Notes: generated by a model not told the origin, from the sequence alone. A stretch of 55,549 nucleotides of DNA from Pseudomonas izuensis (GCF_009861505.1 NZ_WTFT01000008.1:1-55549), one strand, 5' to 3'; positions 34,413-42,804 are shown, counted from the stretch's first letter. A program made the numbers and translations.

Positions 34413-35628
34413 GTGGCTCGCAACAAGCACATTCCCCTCATTAGAAACCCACCCTCCGGTGATGGGCATCACGTCACCTACCGCCCTATGACGGCCCGCG
34501 AACTGGCCGAGCGCGAGGCCCGGCAAAAAGACCACGAGGCCATGCTCGCCCGGCAAGACGCATACATGCGCAAGCGCCAGATCGTCGAGGCCGAACAAAA
34601 AACGGTTCAAGCGGGATGCGTCTTCGCTAAGTCCTGCAAGCTGCCGGATGCGGTCATCAACTACGCCAACCCTTCGGGCATGGTGCCCACCGACAGCCTT
34701 GAGGACTACGGGGAAATTGTCTGGCTCGGCGCTCGCGAGGTGGACGATGGCGGGCTGCTGAATCTGCAAACGATCAGCGGCTCGACCCTTTCGCTGGGTG
34801 CTGGCCGACTGGCGCGCCCCAGCCATTCAGGTCTTGCTAGCCATCGGCGCTGCGGCAAGCGCTGCCTTGGCCGGCCTGGTCGCGGTGTTCTGGACACCCA
34901 GCTTGGGCGATAGCGCCCTCTACTCCGAAGACCAACTACGCGCCCTCAAACAGGCCCGCACCCGCGTGCGTCTGCAAATCGAGCAACAGGCGGATGGCAG
35001 TCTGAAGGGCTACGGCTTCTACACCGGCAACAACCGCAACTGGGAAATGGTCGATGTCGTGCAGATTGGCATGCGTGGCAGCCAGTACGTTGCCGACCTC
35101 GGTGAAGGCATCGAACTGATCTGGACCCCGGCCGTCGACGGCGCCGACATTCTCGGCATTCCCAAACTGGAGGCCGCTCCACAGGCGCCGCATATCTGGG
35201 TTTTTCCGCCGACGAAGCAGGCTGACACCATCATCGTGAATCCGATTTATCCGCCTGAGTACAAGGACTTCATTCTTGTATTTCCAGCGGGGTCGGGGGT
35301 CAGGCCGGTTTATATTGTTGTAAGTGTTTCAGGCAGAAAACTACCCAATCCCGACCACGACTACCATTCGGCGCCAGAAACAGAAGAAATTACCGGTTTT
35401 CCGGGTTTGAACCAGGTGAAAGGCAAAACCCCCAAGCAAGGCGGTGGAGGCATCCGGGAGCGTTGGAGTGATGCAAAGGGTAGAAAAGTATATGAATGGG
35501 ATTCACAGCATGGAGAGCTAGAAGCTTACCGCACAAGTGATGGAAGCCATTTAGGTTCCTTTGATCGTTTAACTGGTGAACAGATAGATCCCCCCAAGAA
35601 GAACCGCAACATTAGTAAGTACTTGTGA
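34413..35628 (+). pseudogene. S-type pyocin, colicin E3-type rRNase; frame broken once
   Basis: Frame 1 starts with GTG at 34413 (AAGGA box 8 bases up) and reads RNKHIPLIRNPPSGDGHH, then an E/K/R-rich helix, and MVPTDSLEDYGEIVWLGAREV, then runs out at 34913. The pyocin core continues in the +1 frame from about 34795: WRAPAIQVLLAIGA, RTRVRLQIEQQADGSLKGYGFYTG, the S-type pyocin translocation domain (VADLGEGIELIWTPAVDG), and DYHSAPETEEITGFPGLNQV, then TPKQGGGGIRERWSDAKGRK and VYEWDSQHGELEAYRTSDG to the end, NRNISKYL. The tail matches the colicin E3 16S-rRNase domain along its length, including the catalytic Asp, His and Glu of the DSQHGELE block. About 405 residues joined. One extra base near GGG at 34796-34798 would explain the break. 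Real inactivation or a sequencing slip cannot be told apart here. Confidence 0.82.
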
Positions 35629-35635
35629 GGCTAAA

Positions 35636-35890
35636 ATGGGGCTAAAAGTCCGATTGAATTGGTATGACAAAAAAACCGAAGTTTTAGAAGGAAAGGAATA
35701 CTCGGCCGATCTTGGTGACGACGGCTCGATAATTGATGCTTTGGGTCTTATGGAAGAGCTTGAGATTTATGACGGTTGTTTCGATGTAAAAAATGCCTGG
35801 ATACCCAAAATTCAACCCTTGTTTGATCACAAAATTGAGCCAAACACATTCGACTACCAAGTATCTTTTCGATACAGGAATACTTGGTGA
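35636..35890 (+). CDS. Colicin E3-type immunity protein
   Basis: This 84-residue acidic protein starts MGLKVRLNWYDKKTEVLEGKEYS and contains DLGDDGSIIDAL and NGCFD-type (YDGCFDVKNAW), ending SFRYRNTW. It lines up along its whole length with the ImmE3 family (normal length about 84-85), which inhibits the E3 rRNase by covering its active site. It starts 8 bases after the toxin stop with a GAGG box, the standard toxin-immunity spacing. Being complete, it would still protect the cell. Confidence 0.9.
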   Translation: MGLKVRLNWYDKKTEVLEGKEYSADLGDDGSIIDALGLMEELEIYDGCFDVKNAWIPKIQPLFDHKIEPNTFDYQVSFRYRNTW

Positions 35891-35962
35891 AAATATTTCT
35901 GTATCACCTACTGGGCTATTGCCTAATCCTGAGTGCAGACGATTTGCGGATTGAAAAGGGCG

Positions 35963-36018
35963 TGGGATTTTCTACCCGGTGAGCTGGAGGCATATCGCGC
36001 AAGTGATGGTAGCGAGCA
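35963..36018 (+). pseudogene. Fragment of a second E3-type toxin tail
   Basis: In one frame the bases read WDFLPGELEAYRASDGSEH, matching the toxin's WDSQHGELEAYRTSDGSH (about residues 350-370 of the joined protein). Eleven consecutive positions agree except one. DNA identity with 35513-35553 is clear but with different third positions, so this is not a recent local copy. The fragment then runs directly into a REP unit. Confidence 0.7.
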
Positions 36019-36109
36019 TGCTCGCGAAGAACATGAACAATAACGCGTAGAACCATATACCCAGTGGTGACCTTTGGTTTTTTTCGCGAGCAAGCTTGCT
36101 CCTACAGGA
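36010..36109. repeat. REP pair after the toxin fragment
   Basis: AGCGAGCATGCTCGCGAA (left arm) and TCGCGAGCAAGCTTGCTCCT (right arm) flank about 55 bases. The left arm shares bases with the toxin fragment. Confidence 0.8.
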
Positions 36110-36214
36110 TGGGTAAGTATGTTGCGGGGGATTTTGCGATGTGTTGCAAAGAGTGAGTGCAACCCGCCCCGCCTCCCGCTATTAATACCCTTCCCCATCC
36201 CGGACCGAGCCCGC

Positions 36215-37177
36215 ATGAAATTCGACCTCGCCTACTGCCTCAGCCTCGACAACAAGCTGTCGATCTATGACGTGCGTGATCTCAATTTCGACGAGACGAT
36301 GGCGTTCGATTCCGCCCTGGAGCATTTCCAGTGCCCCAACGATGCCTGCCGCTTGGCGTTCGACGCGGCGAATGGGTTGGGGACGTTCAATGCCAAGAAT
36401 GTGAATTACATGCGCACGCCGCATTTCAAGAATCTGCCGAGCACGCGGCATGTCGAGGGCTGTGCTTATGCAAGTCTGAAGGCGCCGGCGTCGGGTGTAG
36501 ACGCAGAAGTAGATGATGGTCGTGAGGAGCATTTTCCGTCGGAGCTGTTGCTGACCCGGCGTCAGTATGTACGCAAGCCGCACGGCCCGGAGGTGACGGC
36601 GGACGTTGCGAGGGATGAGGCGCTAACTTCTCCAGCGACCAGTAGCGTCGAGCATCCCGCCCAGGATTCGACGCCGGACAAGACCAGCGTCTTCGCCCAC
36701 CCCGTCGAGTGTTTTGTCTCGAACTTCGAGGACAAGGACCTGCTCAAGCGCATGCCGCTGAAGATCGGTGAGCACGCGGCAACCTACGGGGCGTTTTTCA
36801 AGAAGATCGAATATCTGCAGGACAACAAGGGGCTGATCTACTGGGGCCGGATCAAGGAAATCAAGGACTACACCCAGAGCTTTCGCATCGATTTCGAGAA
36901 GAAGGTCTGGTTCGAGAAGAAGCCCTACTCGGTCAATGTTTACCTGAGCAAGAAGCTGATCGACACCTACCGCAAGCGCAAGGCGTTTCTGGAAGAGATC
37001 AAGCATGCCATCGAGAGCAGGCGGGAGTTGTATTGCTTCTTCTATGGGGTGACACCCGAGTTGAAGCAGGTGCCGAGCAAGAAAAACCCCGAGCAGACGT
37101 TCGGGGTGTTCAGTGCCAACATTGAGAATCTGGATCACCTCATTGTACGGGAGGCGCCGGGGTTGGAGGGGACGTAA
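36215..37177 (+). CDS. Unknown protein with Cys/His cluster
   Basis: The start is ATG at 36215 (MKFDLAYCLSL); the longer frame to 36074 runs through the REP and is rejected. The 320-residue product has FQCPNDACRLAF (about 40-50), then TPHFKNLPSTRHVEGC (about 68-83): a C-x4-C ... H ... H-x3-C arrangement that could bind zinc, reminiscent of the N-terminal zinc-ribbon-like fold of CoiA-type proteins. A low-complexity linker (about 110-165) follows, then a basic, aromatic C-terminal domain (about 170-315; YGAFFKKIEYLQDNKGLIYWGRI). No membrane segment. I do not recognise the family. It lies 120 bases upstream of an SOS-boxed regulator, on the same strand. DNA or RNA binding is a guess. Confidence 0.7.
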   Translation: MKFDLAYCLSLDNKLSIYDVRDLNFDETMAFDSALEHFQCPNDACRLAFDAANGLGTFNAKNVNYMRTPHFKNLPSTRHVEGCAYASLKAPASGVDAEVDDGREEHFPSELLLTRRQYVRKPHGPEVTADVARDEALTSPATSSVEHPAQDSTPDKTSVFAHPVECFVSNFEDKDLLKRMPLKIGEHAATYGAFFKKIEYLQDNKGLIYWGRIKEIKDYTQSFRIDFEKKVWFEKKPYSVNVYLSKKLIDTYRKRKAFLEEIKHAIESRRELYCFFYGVTPELKQVPSKKNPEQTFGVFSANIENLDHLIVREAPGLEGT

Positions 37178-37245
37178 CCGTCCGTCCGGCTGAAGGCACG
37201 GGATAGAGAAAATCAAAAAATCAATTTGCTCCCGGCTCAAAACAA

Positions 37246-37261
37246 CTGTACAAAAACACAG
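37246..37261. promoter_or_regulatory. LexA (SOS) box
   Basis: CTGTACAAAAACACAG matches the CTG-N10-CAG rule of gamma-proteobacterial LexA. It lies 38 bases upstream of the 37299 gene, with TATATT (37262-37267) directly after it as a possible -10. Confidence 0.75.
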
Positions 37262-37298
37262 TATATTTTGATCAACACCCCCGAGCCCGGAGAACACC

Positions 37299-37616
37299 AT
37301 GGCCTCTCAAGCGATGAAAATCACCCTGGAGCGTATCGCCCTTTTCCAATTCACCCCGGCCCACTGCGCCCAGGCCCGAGCGATGCTGGGTTGGAGTGTA
37401 GAAGAGCTGTCTCGGGAGGCCGGGGTTTCAGTGGATGCCATTCAGCGTTTCGAGGCCAAGCGCGAGGTGCTGGATGTGACGCGGTTGACGTTGGCGTATC
37501 GGTTTGAGTCGGAGGGGTTGGTGTTCTTCCCGGGGTTTGCGCCGGGGCGGGGGATGAATGTGAAGGGGTCGACGCGGAATCCGATGGGGCGGGCGGATTT
37601 TGCGATGGTTGAGTGA
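37299..37616 (+). CDS. XRE-family HTH regulator under SOS control
   Basis: This 105-residue protein has a helix-turn-helix at about 28-60 (QARAMLGWSVEELSREAGVSVDAIQRFE). The C-terminal 35 residues (FESEGLVFFPGFAPGRGMNVKG) have no clear match. A GGAGA box 7 bases before the ATG fixes the start. With a LexA box in its promoter it should be made after DNA damage. It may control the pyocin to its left, since SOS-linked regulators often do in pseudomonads, but no target site was identified. Confidence 0.7.
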   Translation: MASQAMKITLERIALFQFTPAHCAQARAMLGWSVEELSREAGVSVDAIQRFEAKREVLDVTRLTLAYRFESEGLVFFPGFAPGRGMNVKGSTRNPMGRADFAMVE

Positions 37617-37641
37617 AGCAATAGGTCATGGGCATCGACCC

Positions 37642-37744
37642 CTGTAGGAGCGAGCCTGCTCGCGATGGACGTTAACGATAACGCGGGCTTCCTGATTGAA
37701 CGCGCTGCCCTCAAGTCCATCGCGAGCAAGCTCGCTCCTACAGG
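37642..37744. repeat. REP pair
   Basis: Inverted CTGTAGGAGCGAGC-type units with about 50 bases between, in the gap between the HTH gene and the convergent amidase. Confidence 0.9.
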
Positions 37745-37763
37745 ACCGTTTTATGCCCTCTCA

Positions 37764-39281
37764 CTACGGCTTGAACGCCGGTGCCCGCCGCGCATGGGAC
37801 ACCTGCTCATAGCCATACGCCAACGCCAGAAGCCTGGCGTCGCTCCAGCGAGGTCCGAAGAAGTAAACCGAAGTGGGCACGCCGTCATCGTCTATACCGG
37901 AAGGCACCATGATGCCGGGATATCCTGCCAGCGGTACGACGTTCATGGCCGGTGAAGCGACGTCTGATACGAGGGCATCCAGTTGATGGGTTGCCAGTAA
38001 TTGATCGATGGCAGCGGCATTTTCGCTTTGGATTTTATGCCAGAGCTGATTGTAGGTTTGCTCGTCAAAGACAACATTGCTGGCTGCGATCAAAGTATCC
38101 TGGTTATGACCTTCGGAGTTAGGGGCATTGAACAGCAGTAGATCTTCCAGTGTCTTGGCAGGAACGCCGGTTCGAGTCGCGAGGTAACGAGGCAAGTCTC
38201 GCTTGATCCCCATTTGCAACGCCTCCTCTACCCGTTCTGAAACCGGGTCGATCAATTCCACGGGAATCAACGTTGCACCTGCTGCCTGCATGAATTCCAA
38301 CGCTTTAGAAAACTGCGGATCGATCAGGAGCGGCAAATTGCTGCGATCAAATTTAGCGGGGTAGCCGATTCGCCGCCCTACCAATACGTTAGGACGCAAC
38401 AAGCTGGTGAAATCCACCGTTCTCAGGTTCTGCGGCTTTGGGACCGGATCGGCGGCATCGCTGCCCACCATGGCATTCAACAGGAGTGCAGCCTCGCGAA
38501 CCGTGCGCGCCATCGGCCCGGGTGTGTCCAGTTTGCTAGTTACCGGAATGATGCCGCTCCGACTCAGCAGACCCACCGTGGGCTTGATACCCACCACACC
38601 ATTCATGGACGCCGGGCAGCTGATCGAGCCAGAGGTTTCCGTTCCGACGGTCAGGGGTGCAAAACCTGCCGCGACGGCTGTGGCAGAGCCTGAACTGGAA
38701 CCGCAGGGGTCGCCACTTAACAGGTGTGGATTTTTGGTTTGGCCGCCGCGCCCGCTCCAACCGCTGGTGAGTCCAGGATCGCGGAAGGCAGCCCATTCAC
38801 TGAGATTGGTTTTTCCAAGAATCACCGCGCCCGCCGCCCGGAGGCGTTGCACGATGAAGGCGTCCTGCGCGGCGGGTTGCCCGACCATGGCCAGTGAACC
38901 GGCAGTGGTCTGCATTTGATCGGAGGTATCGATATTGTCCTTGAGCAATACCGGAATGCCATGCAGCGGCCCTCGGATGTAGCCGCCCTTTCGCTCCCGG
39001 TCCAGCGACTCGGCCATGGCCAATGCATCGGGGTTGAGTTCGATGATCGCGTTGATGGCCGGCCCGTTTTTGTCCAGCCTTTCGATCCGCTGCAATAAGT
39101 GCCGAACCAGCGTTACAGCGTTCAGTTGACCGCGATCCATCCGCTGATTGATTTCATCGACACTCAAATACTCCAGCCTGGTTTCGGGCGCGGGAGACTG
39201 CGCAGTGGCTGCACTCGCCGCCATCGAAATCAGGGCAATCCCGGCCAGCCGCTTCATGCAGCCGTTTAACGTTACGTCCAT
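37764..39281 (-). CDS. Exported amidase of the amidase-signature family
   Basis: This 505-residue protein has an N-terminal signal peptide (MKRLAGIALISMAASAATAQ within the first 30 residues), so it acts in the periplasm or outside. It contains the Ser-cisSer-Lys core: LLKDNIDT (catalytic Lys), then GDPCGSSSGSATAVAAG (cis-Ser) and GTETSGSISCPASMNG (nucleophilic Ser). The start codon at 39281 has an AGAAGGA box 7 bases up. It hydrolyses an amide of unknown type. The MBL gene follows upstream on the same strand, 130 bases away. Confidence 0.85.
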   Translation of the reverse strand: MDVTLNGCMKRLAGIALISMAASAATAQSPAPETRLEYLSVDEINQRMDRGQLNAVTLVRHLLQRIERLDKNGPAINAIIELNPDALAMAESLDRERKGGYIRGPLHGIPVLLKDNIDTSDQMQTTAGSLAMVGQPAAQDAFIVQRLRAAGAVILGKTNLSEWAAFRDPGLTSGWSGRGGQTKNPHLLSGDPCGSSSGSATAVAAGFAPLTVGTETSGSISCPASMNGVVGIKPTVGLLSRSGIIPVTSKLDTPGPMARTVREAALLLNAMVGSDAADPVPKPQNLRTVDFTSLLRPNVLVGRRIGYPAKFDRSNLPLLIDPQFSKALEFMQAAGATLIPVELIDPVSERVEEALQMGIKRDLPRYLATRTGVPAKTLEDLLLFNAPNSEGHNQDTLIAASNVVFDEQTYNQLWHKIQSENAAAIDQLLATHQLDALVSDVASPAMNVVPLAGYPGIMVPSGIDDDGVPTSVYFFGPRWSDARLLALAYGYEQVSHARRAPAFKP

Positions 39282-39411
39282 GTACAAATCCTTCTGACTG
39301 ATTGCGAGTGAATGATTTCACCCGTTTTTCAGCCTACAGAAGCGGCCGAAATTATCCGTCATCACGACTCACCGCGACTCGTACGAAGGTTCGCCCCTGT
39401 TGGTAGTCGCC

Positions 39412-40470
39412 TTACCCGACGCTCTGTTGATCCTCGAACACCTGCTGCTCAACCGCCAACCACCACGCCCCGCCCCGCTGTGGATGCATCAGGTTGAAGG
39501 CCTCGCCCATTTGCGGCGTGGTAATCGAAACGCTGCGCTCCCAGGCCAGGGCCAGGATGCGGTCGAAGGGTTCGTACCAGGCGTGCATCGACAGGTCGAA
39601 GGTGCCGTTGTGGATCGGCAGCAGCCAGCGACCCTTGAGGTCGAGATGGGCTTGCAGGGTTTGCTCGGGTTGCATGTGCACGTGCGGCCACTCGACGTTG
39701 TAGGCGCCGGTTTCCATGAGGGTCAGGTCGAACGGGCCGTATTGTTCGCCGATACGTTTGAAGCCATCGAAGTAGCCGCTGTCGCCACTGAAGAAGATTC
39801 GCGTATCGCCGTCGATCATCACCCACGAGGCCCAGAGCGTGCTGTTGCCATCGAACAGGCCACGGCCGGAAAAGTGTTGAGACGGTGTGGCGACGAAGCG
39901 GATGCCTTCGACTTCGGTGCCTTGCCACCAATCCAGTTGCCGGACTTTGCTGGCGTCGATGCCCCATTTGATCAGGGTGTCGCCCACACCCAGCGGGGTG
40001 AGGAAATATCGGGTCTTGTCGGCGAGCTTCAGCACCGCCTGATGGTCCAGGTGGTCGTAGTGATCATGGGACAGGATCACTGCTTCAATCGGCGGCAATT
40101 GTTCCAGGCTGATGGGTGGCTGGTGAAATCGCTTCGGGCCGGCCCACTGCACCGGTGAGGCGCGTTCGGCGAAGACCGGGTCGGTGATCCAGAACTTGTC
40201 CCGCAGCTTGAGCAATACCGTGGAATGACCGAGGCGATAGACGCTGTGGTTCGGCGCGGCAATCAGTGCCGCTTGCGTCAGGGGTTGCACCGGGACCGGG
40301 GCGCTGGGGCGAGTATCACGCGGTTTGTGGAAGATCACGTTCCACAGGATGCGCAAGGTCTTGCGAAAACCTTCGCGCTTGACCGGCGCATGGTTGCGGT
40401 ATTGCCCTTCTGTTCGACGAGAAGCTTCGGCTGTGTCAGCGACATCCGCCGGGGAAGTTGAGTTGGCCAT
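39412..40470 (-). CDS. MBL-fold hydrolase (UlaG/NAPE-PLD type)
   Basis: This 352-residue protein has the metal motif HDHYDHLDH (about 133-141), then GDSGYFDGF and a final His in LPIHNGTFDLS. The pattern fits the UlaG/NAPE-PLD branch of the metallo-beta-lactamase superfamily, which hydrolyses phosphodiesters or lactones. No signal peptide is seen. It is divergent from the TetR gene at 40686, with a dyad between, so TetR probably controls it. Confidence 0.85.
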   Translation of the reverse strand: MANSTSPADVADTAEASRRTEGQYRNHAPVKREGFRKTLRILWNVIFHKPRDTRPSAPVPVQPLTQAALIAAPNHSVYRLGHSTVLLKLRDKFWITDPVFAERASPVQWAGPKRFHQPPISLEQLPPIEAVILSHDHYDHLDHQAVLKLADKTRYFLTPLGVGDTLIKWGIDASKVRQLDWWQGTEVEGIRFVATPSQHFSGRGLFDGNSTLWASWVMIDGDTRIFFSGDSGYFDGFKRIGEQYGPFDLTLMETGAYNVEWPHVHMQPEQTLQAHLDLKGRWLLPIHNGTFDLSMHAWYEPFDRILALAWERSVSITTPQMGEAFNLMHPQRGGAWWLAVEQQVFEDQQSVG

Positions 40471-40591
40471 GACTGAATGACTCCAGAAAAACCGCTCGTT
40501 TCACGATTTTCCGCTTGGGACGATAAATGGCCAAGGCACGCACGCATCAGCCGAACACTCTAGTTATCACCGCGCAGGATTAACAAAACAT

Positions 40592-40607
40592 TACACTGCA
40601 CAGTGTA
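40592..40607. promoter_or_regulatory. Candidate TetR operator
   Basis: TACACTG and CAGTGTA surround CA: a perfect 7-bp dyad midway between the divergent MBL and TetR starts. A further half copy (GAGTGTA) lies 44 bases on. Such dyads are typical of TetR autoregulation. Confidence 0.6.
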
Positions 40608-40685
40608 GTTTCAAGGTTGCATCAAAGCCGTTCACAAGTAAACTACCGAGTGTAATTTTCTATCCACTCTGCCGAAGCCGCATTT

Positions 40686-41297
40686 ATGACAGCTCCACAG
40701 CGCCTGACCGACCGAAAACGCGAAGCCATCATCCAAGCGGCGATTGCCGAATTCCGTGCCAACGGTTTCGAGATCACCAGCATGGACAAGATCGCCGCTA
40801 CCGCCGGTGTGTCGAAGCGCACGGTGTACAACCACTTCCCCAGCAAGGAAGAGTTGTTTGCCGAAATCCTCAATCAATTATGGGCGCGGGTGACGGCCGA
40901 ACAGGAAACGCCCTACCGCTCCGATTTGCCGCTGCGTGAGCAACTGCGTCCGATATTGGCGGCAAAGGTGCAAATGCTGGGCGATGACAATTTTCTCGAC
41001 CTGGCGCGGGTGGCGATTGCGGCGGCTATCCATTCGCCGGAACGCGCGCAGAACATGGTGGCGCGTATGGGTGAACATGAAGAAGGCCTGACCGTGTGGA
41101 TTCGCGCCGCCCAGGCTGATGGTCGCCTGAAAGCGGCCGCCCCCGACTTTGCTGCGCAACAGGTTCAGGGCCTGCTGAAATCCTTCGCCTTCTGGCCGCA
41201 GATTTCCATGGGTTTTCCGGGTCTGTCGGCCGAAATGCAGGGCACCGTGGTGGAGTCGGCGCTGGATATGTTTCTCGCCTGTTATCAAGTGCAATAA
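40686..41297 (+). CDS. TetR-family repressor
   Basis: This 203-residue protein has the TetR N-terminal HTH (AIIQAAIAEFRANGFEITSMDKIAATAGVSKRTVYNHFPSKEELFAEIL) and a helical C-terminal ligand domain ending in ALDMFLACYQ, close in style to the AefR/C-terminal TetR_C_24 type. It is divergent from the MBL gene; the dyad at 40592 is the likely site. The ligand is unknown. Confidence 0.88.
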   Translation: MTAPQRLTDRKREAIIQAAIAEFRANGFEITSMDKIAATAGVSKRTVYNHFPSKEELFAEILNQLWARVTAEQETPYRSDLPLREQLRPILAAKVQMLGDDNFLDLARVAIAAAIHSPERAQNMVARMGEHEEGLTVWIRAAQADGRLKAAAPDFAAQQVQGLLKSFAFWPQISMGFPGLSAEMQGTVVESALDMFLACYQVQ

Positions 41298-41422
41298 ATG
41301 ACAATTCTGGCCAAGTGATCGACCTGTCCGCCGTTCCAAATCAGACACGGCAATGTGTTTCTGAATGAAACTGGCGTCGGGGCTATAGTGAGCCTCTGTC
41401 CCAGCGTCATCCAGAGAGCATC

Positions 41423-41962
41423 ATGACCAGCACGACCAGCGAAACCCAAGCCCCCGCCGCCGTCGATCACCTGCGTTTTCACCGTCCTCATGCCCACTTG
41501 GCCCCCACCTTCGGCAACGACAAATTTGCCCTGCGGGCAGAAGCCTTTGCGCGGTTCTTCGGCACCCCGACCTTTCTTGGCGCGCAAACGCTGATCGTGG
41601 TGGCCTGGGTGTGCCTTAATCTTTCCGGCTTCACCCACTTCGACGTCTACCCGTTCATCCTTCTCAACCTGGCATTCAGTCTGCAATCGGCCTATGCCGC
41701 GCCTTTGATTCTGCTGGCGCAAACCCGTCAGGCGGCGCGTGACAAAGCCCAGTCCGAAGCCGATGCGCAGCACCGCGAAGCGCTGGCGATTGCCAACAGT
41801 GAACGTCAGGCGCAAGCGGCGCAAAATACCGCGCAACTGCTTCAGCTGCTTGAGCAAAACACCCAACTGACACAAATGACCAAGGAACTGACCGAGCGTA
41901 TCGAAACCCTGACCACGGAGATGCATCAGCATTTCGTACGCAAGGATCAGCCAAAGGCCTGA
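41423..41962 (+). CDS. DUF1003 membrane protein
   Basis: This 179-residue protein carries a DUF1003 domain: two membrane segments (about 52-74, FLGAQTLIVVAWVCLNLSGF, and 78-98, YPFILLNLAFSLQSAYAAPLI), then a polar coiled-coil tail of about 75 residues (LLQLLEQNTQLTQMTKELTERIETL). Function unknown. Its stop TGA overlaps the GTG of a possible small gene. Confidence 0.85.
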   Translation: MTSTTSETQAPAAVDHLRFHRPHAHLAPTFGNDKFALRAEAFARFFGTPTFLGAQTLIVVAWVCLNLSGFTHFDVYPFILLNLAFSLQSAYAAPLILLAQTRQAARDKAQSEADAQHREALAIANSERQAQAAQNTAQLLQLLEQNTQLTQMTKELTERIETLTTEMHQHFVRKDQPKA

Positions 41963-42112
41963 GTGGCCTCACGGCAGATTCGAGGCGGCGATTTGGTGTG
42001 GAAGCATCATCCGGAGCACAGTGAAATTCGGGAGCCGGGGCGGTCGACCTGGTATGCGCAGTGTCATACACGGGTGTGTCGGGTTGAGCGAGCCTGTGAG
42101 TTCAGTCTGTAG
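41963..42112 (+). CDS. Possible 49-residue small protein after DUF1003
   Basis: A GTG directly after the DUF1003 stop (TGAGTG) opens a 49-residue frame with cysteines and histidines (WYAQCHTRVCRVERACEF) to a TAG at 42112. It is too short to be listed by usual cut-offs, and I see only a weak AAGG upstream. The overlap position favours coupling, but there is no homologue in memory. Confidence 0.3.
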   Translation: MASRQIRGGDLVWKHHPEHSEIREPGRSTWYAQCHTRVCRVERACEFSL

Positions 42113-42130
42113 TTGATGGGGTGTTGTTGA

Positions 42131-42235
42131 GGCCGTCTTCGCGGGCAAGCCCGCTTCCACAGGGATCGGTGTCGTTCACAAAATTTGTATCCGACATATA
42201 TCTCTGTGGGAGCGGGCTTGCCCGCGATGTCGCCA
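42131..42235. repeat. REP pair, GCGGGCTTGCCCGCGA type
   Basis: Inverted GTGGGAGCGGGCTTGCCCGC units (one arm with GGAAGC). The spacer contains TTCACAAAAT, a block also seen in the spacers of the pairs at 43952 and 52681. Confidence 0.9.
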
Positions 42236-42255
42236 GAACAATCAACACAAATCCA

Positions 42256-42582
42256 TCAGCCCCGCACCAAACTCCGCAGCGCCGTAATCTCCGGCACATC
42301 CCGCCGGTTCATGTACACCCGCAACGGTTCGGTGATGTTGATCCGGTCGTCGATGTTCTGATCCAGCAGCAGCTGAATCAACTCGCGCTTGAGGGTCATG
42401 GTGTGCTCGGGGCCGGCGACCCAGACGAATTCGCTGGTGGGGATGATGCCGTCGTCCGCCACGTCCATGCCGAAGGAATCTTCGCTAAAGCGGACGATGT
42501 AATGGCCAGTCTTGCGATTGAGTCCGACAAAGCCCTTGAGTTGGTCAGCCGCCTGGCAAATCAGCTGGGAAGTGATGCGCAT
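42256..42582 (-). CDS. DUF2025-like conserved protein
   Basis: This 108-residue protein starts MRITSQLICQAADQLKGFVGLN and contains RFSEDSFGMDVADDGIIPTSEFVW and IQLLLDQNIDDRINITEPLRVY. I recall this as a DUF2025-type protein restricted to pseudomonads (PA1123-like). It is soluble, of unknown function. The start is the internal ATG; the upstream 36 residues are not family-like. It ends next to the REP pair and has no operon partner. Confidence 0.72.
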   Translation of the reverse strand: MRITSQLICQAADQLKGFVGLNRKTGHYIVRFSEDSFGMDVADDGIIPTSEFVWVAGPEHTMTLKRELIQLLLDQNIDDRINITEPLRVYMNRRDVPEITALRSLVRG

Positions 42583-42804
42583 GGTAAACCTCACACGATG
42601 TGATTTGTGGTTTACACGCAGGGCCAGCGAAAGGCTTTCCCTCTGCCGGGGAAATTGCCGGGGGCAAGCGTACTGCAAACGAGCCCACAAAAGCCCTGAC
42701 GAACATCAGCTTCAAACAGGTTTATGTCGGTCTCGCGATAGCGCCGGCAACGTTCAGTTGTTAAAAGGGACGTCTTTGAAAACCATCGCGAAAGGATCTC
42801 GACC

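Noticed and set aside
35612..35640. Possible additional start for the immunity gene
   Set aside because: The GAGG box and the ATG at 35636 match the ImmE3 start MGLK; no alternative needed.
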